Positions 1-7,074 of a DNA stretch of 64,000 nucleotides are shown here, piece after piece. Made by a program: the position numbers and the translations under genes. Where the stretch lies: NCBI RefSeq assembly GCF_000878135.1, contig NZ_JXQZ01000032.1, positions 62,001 through 126,000 on the forward strand, written 5' to 3'. This stretch comes from Frigoribacterium sp. MEB024 (lineage in GTDB: Bacteria > Actinomycetota > Actinomycetes > Actinomycetales > Microbacteriaceae). Under the pieces are notes generated by a model. The model ran no database searches and was not told the origin of the DNA. It was given only the letters and a program-made list of their open reading frames with translations. Numbering within the stretch: the stretch's first letter is position 1; every line of letters begins with the position of its first letter.

Positions 1-436
1 TGATGGCGTCCCATACCTCGCCAAGAGACCTGCTGGCCTTCGCTGCTGATGTCCGCCAGACGGCGTTCCGTTCGGATTCGGTGGCCTGGACTTCATCAAG
101 GAAAAGCTCCAGGCTTCGTCCTGTCACGTACTTGAACGGAAGTGCTCGCTTACGCTCAGCAGGGGCGTTCTGATGCCCACTGATGTACTCCTCGTTAGCG
201 AGTCCGGCGATCGCAAGCTGGTCGAGAAAGGCTCGTGGCAGGTCTCTGTTCAGGGCCAGGATGTCGTGTATTCGGTGATCGTCGACCTCGAGCAACGCAC
301 CGAATGTGCCTTTGTCAAGACCCTGACGTGACGCGAGCTCCCAGCGCGCCTCGTAGGTACCATTTTGCGCAACCCACAGGGCTGCCGCCGGCGGCAATCT
401 CGTATCGTCGAGCCGGTCTCGCCAGGCATCCCACAT
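1..436 (-). CDS. Hypothetical protein, 3-prime end outside the window
   Basis: An open frame runs from an ATG at 436 to the window edge without a stop, giving at least 145 codons. A GGAGG motif lies 7 nt upstream of the ATG, which supports the start. The product begins MWDAWRDRLDD and is soluble and mixed alpha/beta in character, with no membrane segment or signal peptide. I recognise no family. The C-terminus is outside the window, so a function cannot be inferred. A repeat core (512-526) separates it from the next gene on the same strand. Confidence 0.65.
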   Translation of the reverse strand, partial: MWDAWRDRLDDTRLPPAAALWVAQNGTYEARWELASRQGLDKGTFGALLEVDDHRIHDILALNRDLPRAFLDQLAIAGLANEEYISGHQNAPAERKRALPFKYVTGRSLELFLDEVQATESERNAVWRTSAAKASRSLGEVWDAI

Positions 437-511
437 GGTGTTGCCTCCAGAGTCGTTGTTCCGTTGAGGCAGACGTTAGCTGGATCGGCATCTGTCGAGC
501 GGTGCCATCCG

Positions 512-526
512 CCCGATAAGCGATGG
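512..526 (+). repeat. Cassette-boundary core repeat, copy 1
   Basis: CCCGATAAGCGATGG, a variant of the CCCGATAGGGGATCG core. It lies one base beyond the stop codon of the minus-strand gene at 528-1037. Confidence 0.7.
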
Positions 527-527
527 C

Positions 528-1037
528 TTACCAGGGCTCAGCGAGGCCTGTTTCCAAACAGCGCAGCGACGAACGCAGCATTTTCTGGAGCTGGCCGAGT
601 TCCTGCGAGCTCCATCTGTTCAGCGCGTCCGAGCGGCTGTCATCGGTGAGGTACGGGAACTGTCGTTCGACCAATTTGTCGTAGACGGCTTGGGCGGCTC
701 TGGATCGCGACCGGGGGAGGTGCAGTGAGTGGCGGACATCGTCGGCCAAGTTCACGCAGGTGAGGGCTGCCTCCTCGTCGAGCGTGTTCACCTTGCGATC
801 GAGGTAGTCCTTGACCCCACGCACGTCGACGATGCTGAGGGCCTCCGGCGGGCCGCTCGGCCAGGACTGCTGCTCCGCATGGCGACGTGCCGCGTCTTCG
901 GTGGGAAAGGTCTCGACGAGGGTGCCCTGGGTCGCGATGGCATCACGTGTCTCGTCGTCGACGTCCTGTCCCCACCAGATGAAGTGGGGGCGAGGGCCGA
1001 GATCGACCCGGACAGGCCGCCCGTCATCTATGCGCAT
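528..1037 (-). CDS. Hypothetical protein, 169 aa
   Basis: The product is 169 aa and soluble. An ATG start (MRIDDGRPVRV) follows an AAGGA motif that sits very close to it. The N-terminal third looks beta-rich (VRVDLGPRPHFIWWGQDVDDE). The C-terminal half is a charged helical region ending GLAEPW. There is no signal peptide, membrane segment or known catalytic motif, and I do not recognise the family. It is the only gene between repeat cores at 512 and 1146, so it forms a self-contained unit. Confidence 0.6.
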   Translation of the reverse strand: MRIDDGRPVRVDLGPRPHFIWWGQDVDDETRDAIATQGTLVETFPTEDAARRHAEQQSWPSGPPEALSIVDVRGVKDYLDRKVNTLDEEAALTCVNLADDVRHSLHLPRSRSRAAQAVYDKLVERQFPYLTDDSRSDALNRWSSQELGQLQKMLRSSLRCLETGLAEPW

Positions 1038-1145
1038 GTCCTTGGTCTACAGGTGTTGAGGCAGCGCTGCCGAATGCTGCAGGGGGTGTTCGCGCATCTT
1101 CGTAGAGGGAGAAGGAGCGCCTCGGCTTCCGCAGAGTGTCGTTGT

Positions 1146-1160
1146 CTCGATAGGGGATCG
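1146..1160 (+). repeat. Cassette-boundary core repeat, copy 2
   Basis: CTCGATAGGGGATCG, followed by GTCAGCGGAGCAG, a tail also seen after the copy at 2060. It lies between two minus-strand genes. Confidence 0.8.
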
Positions 1161-1198
1161 GTCAGCGGAGCAGCAGCAACCCACACGCGGAGCTTCGC

Positions 1199-1642
1199 CT
1201 ACGGGGCAGTCTCAACGCCATCGAAGGGCGAGAGCGTTTGGAACGTCCCATCATCGTCCTCGATCAGGTACAGGCGGAGGGGCCCCTCCCTATCGATTTG
1301 GTCACCTTCTGGGTAGAAGGTCGCGCCGCAGGAGTCTGGGGTGGAGATGACTCGGATCGTCGTACCCGGCGCGACCGAACCCTTTTCCACCTCGGCGACC
1401 CTGATGTCGTAGGCAGTGGCTTCGACTCCGAGCATCACCTCGGTGCCACTGGTCCGCACGGAGTCGCTCACGACCACGTCGGTGGCGGCTTCCTGCATCT
1501 CGGCGCTCGTCGTGTAGTCCGGCCAAGACGCGCACGCAACTGGAGGGGGGCTGGCGCACGCTGTCATCCCTACCGCGACCAAGAGAGCCGTCGTCGATGG
1601 CGCCATGAGATGGAACACGACCGGTGCTGTCTCGTGGCGCAT
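1199..1642 (-). CDS. Predicted lipoprotein, 147 aa
   Basis: From an ATG at 1642 the protein starts MRHETAPVVFHLMAPSTTAL, has one hydrophobic segment (about residues 15-26), and reaches a Cys at residue 29 in the context GMTAC, a loose lipobox. The mature part (about 118 aa) contains DVVVSDSVRTSGTEV and VAPGTTIRVI stretches, typical of small extracytoplasmic beta proteins, and later a second Cys (PDSCGATFY). An ATG at 1606 (MAPSTTALL) is an alternative start and neither has a strong ribosome binding site. It is probably exported and lipid-anchored. Its function is unknown. It is the only gene between cores at 1146 and 1681. Confidence 0.6.
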   Translation of the reverse strand: MRHETAPVVFHLMAPSTTALLVAVGMTACASPPPVACASWPDYTTSAEMQEAATDVVVSDSVRTSGTEVMLGVEATAYDIRVAEVEKGSVAPGTTIRVISTPDSCGATFYPEGDQIDREGPLRLYLIEDDDGTFQTLSPFDGVETAP

Positions 1643-1680
1643 CTCTAGAGTGTCGTCTGAGACGGGCGCCTTGACCAGCG

Positions 1681-1695
1681 CCCGATAGACGATGG
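1681..1695 (+). repeat. Cassette-boundary core repeat, copy 3
   Basis: CCCGATAGACGATGG. It lies between the divergent lipoprotein gene and a 41-codon membrane ORF. Confidence 0.75.
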
Positions 1696-1721
1696 GCTGC
1701 CGGACTCCTAGGGTGGGACGC

Positions 1722-1847
1722 ATGCGACCCGAGAGAGAGCGACGACAAGGCAACGTGCCCCTTGTTGCGGCTCTCGTCGTCCTCGCGGCCGGGGCCGCTA
1801 TTTTAGTTTGGTTCGTCAATTCGACCGGTGGGATCAGCGCGCTCTGA
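1722..1847 (+). CDS. Small single-pass membrane protein, 41 aa
   Basis: This short ORF has a good ribosome binding site (AGGGTGGGA, about 5 nt before the ATG). The product starts with a basic stretch (MRPERERRQGN), followed by one hydrophobic segment rich in Val, Leu and Ala (residues 13-31), then a short tail STGGISAL. Basic N-terminus, membrane helix and short exterior tail fit an N-in membrane protein. It lies just after the core at 1681 and shares the unit with the 31-codon ORF at 1949. The function is unknown. The strong Shine-Dalgarno makes translation plausible. Confidence 0.5.
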   Translation: MRPERERRQGNVPLVAALVVLAAGAAILVWFVNSTGGISAL

Positions 1848-1948
1848 GTCAGCTCGCGTTCCCCGGTATCTCAGTCCCGAACGCACCCGGTAGCGGATTG
1901 GGAAACGAGACGCTTGGCCAAGGCACGGGGTAGGAGCACACTGAGGCG

Positions 1949-2044
1949 GTGATCTATTACGTCGCACCCTTGGTGCTCGGGGCATCGTTCGTGGGGCTCT
2001 GCTTTGTTCGGCGCGGAGAGCAGCGGTCTCGTCGGCGCAAGTAG
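1949..2044 (+). CDS. Possible tiny membrane protein, 31 aa
   Basis: A GTG-initiated ORF encodes a hydrophobic helix (residues 2-20, IYYVAPLVLGASFVGLCF) followed by a highly basic tail (RRGEQRSRRRK). GGAG lies about 12 nt upstream and GAGG closer in. The topology would be N-out with the basic tail in the cytoplasm. It is short enough that chance cannot be excluded, but the helix-plus-basic-tail layout and the repeat core 16 nt after its stop fit the other tiny proteins in this array. Confidence 0.35.
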   Translation: MIYYVAPLVLGASFVGLCFVRRGEQRSRRRK

Positions 2045-2059
2045 ATTTACGGCCCACTG

Positions 2060-2074
2060 CCCGATAGACGATCG
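2060..2074 (+). repeat. Cassette-boundary core repeat, copy 4
   Basis: CCCGATAGACGATCG. With its flanks it can fold: CTGCCC at 2058-2063 pairs with GGGCAG about 20 nt downstream. Confidence 0.8.
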
Positions 2075-2108
2075 ATCAGCGGGGCAGCGCGTCAACGTGC
2101 TCCGCAGA

Positions 2109-2339
2109 TCAACAGGTGGGCATTGGTGCGGCGACAGCTGACTCCATGCGCTCCTCGGTCCAGTAGGCGGCGGTGTCCTCTTCGGGGGTTGCGGACGTGC
2201 CGACGGACCGAGGCGTGGCATCAGCGACAGCTCCGCCCCACATGTCGCCACAGCCACCGGCCTCGAGGTAGGCCCCGAGGATGAGCACAGTCGCGGCGCT
2301 CACGATGAGGCCGACCGCTGCGAACACTCTTGCCTTCAT
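2109..2339 (-). CDS. Small exported or membrane-anchored protein, 76 aa
   Basis: The start at 2339 is chosen because GGACGGAGGT lies 5 nt upstream. The longer frame to 2384 has no such site. The protein starts MKARVFAAVGLIVSAATVLI, a basic N-terminus plus one hydrophobic helix (residues 5-23), then a Gly/Cys segment (LEAGGCGDMWGG) and an acidic, Thr/Glu-rich tail. It could be a signal anchor or an uncleaved signal peptide. I recognise no family. It is the sole gene between cores at 2060 and 2413. Confidence 0.6.
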   Translation of the reverse strand: MKARVFAAVGLIVSAATVLILGAYLEAGGCGDMWGGAVADATPRSVGTSATPEEDTAAYWTEERMESAVAAPMPTC

Positions 2340-2412
2340 GGCGACCTCCGTCCATCTCTCAGAGAGTGACACGGTCACGCCCACCGATCAACGTTTCGTT
2401 TCACACGCGCCG

Positions 2413-2427
2413 CCCGATAGGGGATCG
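2413..2427 (+). repeat. Cassette-boundary core repeat, copy 5
   Basis: CCCGATAGGGGATCG, followed by GTCGGTG. It heads the duplicated unit whose second copy starts at 33401. Confidence 0.85.
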
Positions 2428-2497
2428 GTCGGTGCGACAGTGGCTGCTGGTCAGTGGCCCGCGTGCAGGAGTTTGTCGTATCCGGCATCCTCATCAC

Positions 2498-2716
2498 ATG
2501 GAGTTCTCGTGGTGGACCTGGTCGGGGCTCGTAATTGTCGCCCTCGGGGGACTTGGGCTGATCGGACGCGCTTGTGTGATGGCCGTTCGTAAAGACGGCA
2601 TCGCGCGTGCCAGGGCGGAGCGCGGTCCGAGCGCTCCGTGGTTCTGGTCCGGAATCGCGTTGCTCGTTGCGACCGGTGTCCTACTGGCCCTCTGGGTCCT
2701 CGCGCTCGACAGCTGA
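2498..2716 (+). CDS. Small two-helix membrane protein, 72 aa (copy 1)
   Basis: The product starts MEFSWWTWSG. It has two predicted membrane helices (about residues 8-29 and 48-69) joined by a basic loop containing GIARARAERG, which should face the cytoplasm. A near-identical gene lies at 33486-33704. The two proteins differ at only a handful of residues (for example KDG/RDG and IALLVAT/IGLLVVT). The ATG is chosen because the duplicate keeps the same start and the upstream sequence CATCCTCATCAC is identical in both. The function is unknown. The conserved protein sequence with silent and conservative changes supports a real gene. Confidence 0.7.
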   Translation: MEFSWWTWSGLVIVALGGLGLIGRACVMAVRKDGIARARAERGPSAPWFWSGIALLVATGVLLALWVLALDS

Positions 2717-2756
2717 CTGGCTCACTGACAGCTCTAACCGGCCGGGCAAAAGCTGT

Positions 2757-2771
2757 CCCGATAGGGGATCG
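2757..2771 (+). repeat. Cassette-boundary core repeat, copy 6
   Basis: CCCGATAGGGGATCG, 40 nt after the stop of the 72-aa membrane protein. Confidence 0.85.
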
Positions 2772-2802
2772 CTCGCCGGATCGTGTTGCTCGGCCATCAA
2801 CG

Positions 2803-3066
2803 TCACGTATCGATGCGATCAGCTCGGGCGCTTCGAATGAAGCGCATGGCGAGTGATCCCACTATGAAGATGACGGCGTAGGCGACGAAGGCAACCCACA
2901 TGGGCGCTTGGATGCGGTCGATGAGGAACCAAAAGAGGCCACCGCCGACGAAGATCAAGACGACGTTGTGGAGAACGGTTCTTGCCGGCAGCCACGGTGT
3001 CGGGCGCTCAGTCACTGCAGTTGCGTCGACGGGGCGAGCATGCGGCAGTCCTTCTTCGTTGCTCAT
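2803..3066 (-). CDS. Small two-helix membrane protein, 87 aa
   Basis: Starting at the ATG at 3066 (MSNEEGLPHARPV), the protein has a hydrophilic N-terminus of about 33 residues, then two hydrophobic helices (VVLIFVGGGLFWFLI and WVAFVAYAVIFIVGSLAM), and a basic tail (RFIRSARADRIDT). An upstream in-frame start at 3114 would add 16 residues. Neither start has a clear Shine-Dalgarno. It is the only gene between cores at 2757 and 3110 and reads opposite to the repeats. The function is unknown. Confidence 0.6.
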   Translation of the reverse strand: MSNEEGLPHARPVDATAVTERPTPWLPARTVLHNVVLIFVGGGLFWFLIDRIQAPMWVAFVAYAVIFIVGSLAMRFIRSARADRIDT

Positions 3067-3109
3067 AGGACGAGCATGCCCCACGACGTGATCCGGCATC
3101 GAATATCGT

Positions 3110-3124
3110 CCCAATAGGCGATCG
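3110..3124 (+). repeat. Cassette-boundary core repeat, copy 7
   Basis: CCCAATAGGCGATCG. It lies between divergent genes. Confidence 0.75.
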
Positions 3125-3173
3125 GTAGGCGGGGAGAGAAGAGGCGGGCGCCGGTCCCCGGTTGGGGGATTTC

Positions 3174-3758
3174 ATGACAAGCCCTCATCGTATTGAATGC
3201 TGTCCTGGCTTGACGATGGGGTGCGGCATGAGTGACGACGGTTTTACGGAGCTATCGGCAGTGGCGAGTGGGCTGGCGGACATGTACCGTCCAAGTCCCG
3301 CCTGGCGAGGTAGCCCATTTAAGTGGGTGCAATCACTTCCGCCAGGGCGGCGCGGAGCCGTTGGGCGCCAGCTATTCCAGCAGTGGGCACGTAACCAGGG
3401 TCTGCAGGCTGAGACACACACATCGCCAGACCGGCAAATCTTTGTGGTCGCAAACGGCGCTCAAGTACAGGTCAAGCTTTCGACCCTTTGGCGGAACGGG
3501 TTCTATCGCTTTCAGCAGATTCGAGATCGAGATTTCGACTTCTGTCTATTCCTCGGGCTGTCACCTCAGTCCGTGCATGCGTGGCTCGTCCCAAAGGAAG
3601 TCCTCGATGTGCATGTCATTGGGCACCTCGGGCAGCACACAGGAGCTGGCGCAAGCGAAACGGCTTGGGTGACGGTCTACCCCGAGGAAGTGCCGGGGTG
3701 GCTCGAGCCATTTGGCGATTCACTCGAGCGGGTTCATTCGATGCTTGTTTCGGACTAG
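3174..3758 (+). CDS. Hypothetical protein with restriction-nuclease-like features, 194 aa
   Basis: The ATG at 3174 is preceded by GGGGGA at a 4-5 nt distance. Residues 100-106 (VKLSTLW), 117-124 (RDRDFDFC) and 135-142 (HAWLVPKE) form the pattern I associate with hypothetical proteins having a PD-(D/E)XK-like nuclease core, where a beta strand ending in a Lys precedes an acidic pair and an aromatic strand. The expected acidic residue one or two positions before that Lys is not obvious (QVQVK), so catalysis is uncertain. There is no signal peptide. A role in DNA cleavage or defence is inference only. It is the only gene between cores at 3110 and 3808. Confidence 0.55.
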   Translation: MTSPHRIECCPGLTMGCGMSDDGFTELSAVASGLADMYRPSPAWRGSPFKWVQSLPPGRRGAVGRQLFQQWARNQGLQAETHTSPDRQIFVVANGAQVQVKLSTLWRNGFYRFQQIRDRDFDFCLFLGLSPQSVHAWLVPKEVLDVHVIGHLGQHTGAGASETAWVTVYPEEVPGWLEPFGDSLERVHSMLVSD

Positions 3759-3807
3759 GTGGACGAAGCAAGCACGCTCATTCAGCGTCGTCCGCTTCTT
3801 CAGGGTG

Positions 3808-3822
3808 CCCGATAGACGATCG
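3808..3822 (+). repeat. Cassette-boundary core repeat, copy 8
   Basis: CCCGATAGACGATCG, 50 nt after the stop of the nuclease-like gene. Confidence 0.8.
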
Positions 3823-3896
3823 GTGACTGGACGCTCGGCCTGCAGGCCACGCGCCCAAAAGAGACGACCTCTTACTTTCTTCGGCGGCAAGGCTCC

Positions 3897-4079
3897 TCAA
3901 CGAGGAGCTTTGCCGAGATTCACCCAAACGACCGTGCCACTGACGAGAACGAAGACGGTTGCCACCAAAGGAGGCAACCAGGCAACGAAGTCCGTGATGG
4001 CGGCGAAGACAGTGAACCCTAGGAACAACGCGGCTATCGGACCAAGAATCCAAGCCGCAATGCGTCTGTACTTGTTCAC
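3897..4079 (-). CDS. Small two-helix membrane protein, 60 aa
   Basis: A GTG start at 4079 is preceded by AAGGGG at about 5 nt. The protein (MNKYRRIAAWILGPI...) has a short basic N-terminus, two membrane helices (about residues 7-27 and 33-53) and a short basic tail (NLGKAPR). No family was recognised. It is the only gene between the cores at 3808 and 4166. Confidence 0.6.
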   Translation of the reverse strand: MNKYRRIAAWILGPIAALFLGFTVFAAITDFVAWLPPLVATVFVLVSGTVVWVNLGKAPR

Positions 4080-4165
4080 ACCCAGCCCCTTACAGATGCT
4101 TTTGATCGACCATCGTTGTCACGGTCACTTTAGGGGGACGGTCGCACGAGGGGGAAACGGTGCTG

Positions 4166-4180
4166 TCCGGTAAGGGATCG
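4166..4180 (+). repeat. Cassette-boundary core repeat, copy 9
   Basis: TCCGGTAAGGGATCG, a diverged copy, just upstream of the EEP-family gene. Confidence 0.65.
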
Positions 4181-4250
4181 ATCGGCGGGCACATGTCGCT
4201 TCTGCTTGACGCGTGGCGTCTGGGAAGCTGTCGATGACGACGGGGGCGAT

Positions 4251-5224
4251 GTGCGGCGAGTCTTGGTGTGGGTGATGGTGGTGGCTGCTGCCGGAGCTAC
4301 GGCTGCGGTGTTCTTGGCGACGCGGACCGCGTCTGCGGCACCGTTGGTGTTCGTCGCGGCAGCATTCCCGCAGCTTGCGTTCTTCGCGGTGGCCCTCGTT
4401 TCCATGGCGGTGGTCATCGCGGCGATCAGGGGCCGCCTCCGACTCGCCACGGCCGCAGGACTAGTTGTCCTCGTCGTTAGTGCTGGCCTCGGAATCGTTT
4501 TGACGGCGGGAAGGCCGGCACCATCGACAACGGTGCCCAGCGCATCCTCGTCGGCGGGGCAGCTACGAATCCTGTCGTGGAACACCAACCAACAAGACGT
4601 CTCAACCGAGCAGTTGGGCGCGTTGATCGAAACCGAGCAAGCGAACGTCGTTGCTCTGCCTGAGTACTTCACGGCCGTGGCCGATGGAACTCTCGCCGGG
4701 CTCGCCCAAGAGCACGACATGCAGATCATCGGGACCGATTCATCCTCGGCGACGTTGCTGATCTCGAAGCACCTCGGCACATATTCGCTTGCCGACCAAG
4801 AAACGACACCGGCATGGGCTGGGTTCGTCGCGACCTCAGACAATCCCCGCGCCCCGCCTTGCTCGTGGCGCATTTGCAGCGTCCTTCATTGGTCGACTCA
4901 AGCATCTGGCAGAGCCACGTCGACTGGGCGCGGCAACAGTGCGCGGACCGACGGAACATCGTCGCCGTCGGTGACTTCAACGCCACCCTGGCAAATCTCG
5001 GCGGCGACCAGCTCGGCCCCTGTCAGGATGCGGCCTCTGCTCTGGGCCTTGAATCGACAGGCACCTGGCCCTCCGCTTTGCCAGCGTCTCTGGGCGCCCC
5101 GATCGACCACACCTTTTTCGGCCCAGGTTGGGAGCCCGTCGCCGTTGCGGTGCTCGACTCTCAGGCCACCCGAGGCTCAGACCACCGCCCCATCGTCACC
5201 GTGCTCAATCCGAACAGCTCGTAA
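4251..5224 (+). pseudogene. Membrane-anchored endonuclease/exonuclease/phosphatase (EEP) family protein, frameshifted
   Basis: Frame 1, from a GTG at 4251 with a G-rich site upstream (an earlier TTG at 4206 is possible), encodes three N-terminal membrane helices and the first half of an EEP domain, including LSWNTN and ALPEYF. Homology then moves to the -1 frame, which carries ALLVAHLQRP, the catalytic VGDFN, IDHTFF and GSDHRP, and ends at 5224. The switch lies near 4830-4860 in a C-rich stretch and fits loss of one base. All EEP active-site motifs are present once the two frames are joined. The possibilities are a recent inactivating deletion, a sequencing error, or less likely programmed slippage. 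The intact family cleaves phosphodiesters, often outside the membrane. Confidence 0.75.
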
Positions 5225-5227
5225 CCC

Positions 5228-5341
5228 GTCTCAATAGGGGATCGTCCACCGGGATCAGTTTCGGACTGACCTATCGAGACTGCCGGCGCCCCGTAGCTGC
5301 GGGGGAGTGGCTAGCATCCGCCGGTAGTCGGTGACCGCTGG
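5228..5341 (+). repeat. Long form of the boundary repeat (element A)
   Basis: About 114 bp starting with GTCTCAATAGGGGATCG, 4 nt after the EEP stop codon. It shares most of its length with elements at 8129 and 30646. An inverted copy of the core end, CTATCGAGAC, lies at 5271-5280, so bases 5228-5280 can form a 53-nt hairpin, with an inner CAGT/ACTG stem. A second small hairpin (CCCCG...CGGGG) follows. Confidence 0.8.
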
Positions 5342-5403
5342 ATATTCACGACGGGTGTTGGGCCAGCCCCTGCCTGGAGTGTCCGGCTGAACGGGGCGTG
5401 CCT

Positions 5404-5934
5404 TCAAACGGCCTGAAGGCCGGCGATCAAGAGCTCCACCGCTGCGCGCGCTTCTGGGGCCCAGAGTGGTCGTCCCGTCGCGGTGCCGATGCCGTGCAGC
5501 ACGATCATCACCGCTCCGACGGGTACGTCGTCTCGGACGTCGCCGTCCTGGGCTGCCTGGTTCATGAGGTCGGTCACCGTGCGTTCGATCTGGATCCCGC
5601 CGTCGGTGAACACGGTTGGGTCTTCGGCTGCCGCGAGCGTGCGGGCCAAGCCGGTGTGCTCCAGGACGTACTCGACGAAGCCGCGGAGGAACGACTCTAG
5701 GTTCTCGACGGGTGGCCGCGCCGGGTCGACAGCGTTCTCGCAGAGCAGTGCCACTTCGCCCTCGTATACCGCCGCCGCGAGAGCGTCCCGTGTGGGGAAG
5801 TGCCGGTACAGCGTCCCCACCCCTACTCCGGCGAGGGCAGCGAAGTCGTCGAACCGCACCTGCTGGTCTTGGTCGAACACGACCCGCGCGGCGGCGACGA
5901 TGGCTTCTCGGTTCCGACGGGCGTCCGCCCGCAT
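5404..5934 (-). CDS. TetR-family transcriptional regulator
   Basis: The product is 176 aa from the ATG at 5934 (MRADARRNREAIVAAARVVF), with GAGGAA 6 nt upstream. A TTG at 5970 would add 12 residues. The N-terminal helix-turn-helix includes FDDFAALAGVGVGTLYRHFPTR, the classical TetR recognition region. The C-terminal ligand domain ends VELLIAGLQAV. It is divergent from the ketopantoate-reductase-like gene at 6037. A 48-bp palindrome covers the intergenic space, so it probably represses itself and its neighbour. Confidence 0.9.
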   Translation of the reverse strand: MRADARRNREAIVAAARVVFDQDQQVRFDDFAALAGVGVGTLYRHFPTRDALAAAVYEGEVALLCENAVDPARPPVENLESFLRGFVEYVLEHTGLARTLAAAEDPTVFTDGGIQIERTVTDLMNQAAQDGDVRDDVPVGAVMIVLHGIGTATGRPLWAPEARAAVELLIAGLQAV

Positions 5935-5972
5935 CGCGCGTTCCTCGGCCACGGAGGCACCCTTCTCGTGCA

Positions 5973-6020
5973 AAATGGAGATTGTCTCCGTATAGTTGCA
6001 ATCGGAGACTTTCTCCATTT
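5973..6020. promoter_or_regulatory. 48-bp palindromic operator between TetR and ApbA/PanE-like genes
   Basis: The sequence reads AAATGGAGA-nn-GTCTCCG, a 12-nt centre, then CGGAGAC-nn-TCTCCATTT, giving two nested pairs of arms in perfect symmetry. It fills the intergenic space and probably overlaps both promoters. Its size allows two TetR dimers to bind side by side. Confidence 0.8.
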
Positions 6021-6036
6021 TAGCGAGGGGTCACTC

Positions 6037-6960
6037 ATGCGCATCCTGATGTTCGGGCGGGGAGCGATCGCGACGATTTACGGTCGCGTCCTGGCCGCCG
6101 CTGGTCACGACGTCGAGTTCTACGTACGCCCAGGGCGTGCCGCGGAATACGGAGACGAGGTGCGCATGGACTGGGTCGACGGGCGTCGTGCGCTGCTCGG
6201 CCGACGAGTCCGTGAGAACTACCCGGCCAGGTTCCGCGAGAGCATCGATCCAGACGACGGGTTCGACCTCGTCGTGCTCAGCGTCGGGCATCATCGACTC
6301 GCTGAGGCAGCGGAGTTCCTGGCGCCCCGGCTGGAATCGGCGACCGTCCTGGTGTTCGGCAACGTCTGGGGGGAACCGCTCGAGGCCGTCGCGCCGTTAC
6401 CGGCCGACCAGGTCGTCTTCGGCTTCCCGGGCGGGGGTGGTCAGTTCCAGGAGGACGGCCTCTTGGTGGCCGCCATCATGCCGTCGGTCGTCGTCGGCAC
6501 CGCTCACGCTCCGACGAGCCGGCGCGAGGGAGAGGTCCTGGCGGCATTCGGGCAGGCCGGCATCACTGCCCGGGAGGAGAGGGACATCCGGGGGTGGCTG
6601 TGGCTCCATTTCATCGCCGATGCCGGCATGTACGCCCAGGCGGTGAGCAAGGGTTCGCTGTCGGCGCTGGTCGGTGACCGGCAGGCCCTCCGGGAGGCGT
6701 TCGCAACGACCCGCGAGCTGCTGCCGCTTCTCCGGGCACGGGGTGTGGATCTCGGAGAGCATCGCCGCGCGATGCTTCCTTACCGTTTCCCGCTCCTGAT
6801 GGGCGCTGTGACGGGATGGGCGACGGCGCTGGTCCCGATCGCGCGCCGTGCCCTCGGGGCACACACGGACACGGACATGGTCGAGGGGCGCGCCGTCCTC
6901 AGCGACACCCTAAGAAAAGCTCGACAGCTCCACATCCCCGCCCCGCGCCTGGAGACGTGA
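6037..6960 (+). CDS. Ketopantoate reductase (ApbA/PanE) family protein
   Basis: The product is 307 aa. The ATG at 6037 follows GAGGGG. The N-terminal Rossmann motif is FGRGAIATIYG (GxGxxA type), followed by the strand VEFYVRPGR that binds the NADP phosphate in this family. VLSVGHH and VLVFGNVWGEP lie where PanE has its cofactor and substrate loops. The C-terminal helical half (WLWLHFIADAGM...) fits ApbA_C. The usual PanE Lys and Glu cannot be assigned safely, and a genuine panE need not sit next to a TetR gene, so the substrate may be another 2-oxo acid. Control by the divergent TetR gene is likely. Confidence 0.8.
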   Translation: MRILMFGRGAIATIYGRVLAAAGHDVEFYVRPGRAAEYGDEVRMDWVDGRRALLGRRVRENYPARFRESIDPDDGFDLVVLSVGHHRLAEAAEFLAPRLESATVLVFGNVWGEPLEAVAPLPADQVVFGFPGGGGQFQEDGLLVAAIMPSVVVGTAHAPTSRREGEVLAAFGQAGITAREERDIRGWLWLHFIADAGMYAQAVSKGSLSALVGDRQALREAFATTRELLPLLRARGVDLGEHRRAMLPYRFPLLMGAVTGWATALVPIARRALGAHTDTDMVEGRAVLSDTLRKARQLHIPAPRLET

Positions 6961-7042
6961 ATCGCGACTGCGATCAGACGCTGACGCCGTACGCAGTGAT
7001 CCTCACCGGCTCGCGGTGCTGCTCGAGGAGAGCCCTCCGCGT

Positions 7043-7057
7043 GCCCGATAGCCGATC
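7043..7057 (+). repeat. Cassette-boundary core repeat, copy 11
   Basis: CCCGATAGCCGATCG. It lies between the convergent reductase and deaminase genes. Confidence 0.8.
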
Positions 7058-7074
7058 GCCTAGCGAATACGCCC

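Noticed and set aside
4130-4873. 247-codon minus-strand ORF opposite the EEP gene
   Set aside because: Shadow frame; the plus strand has the EEP catalytic motifs.
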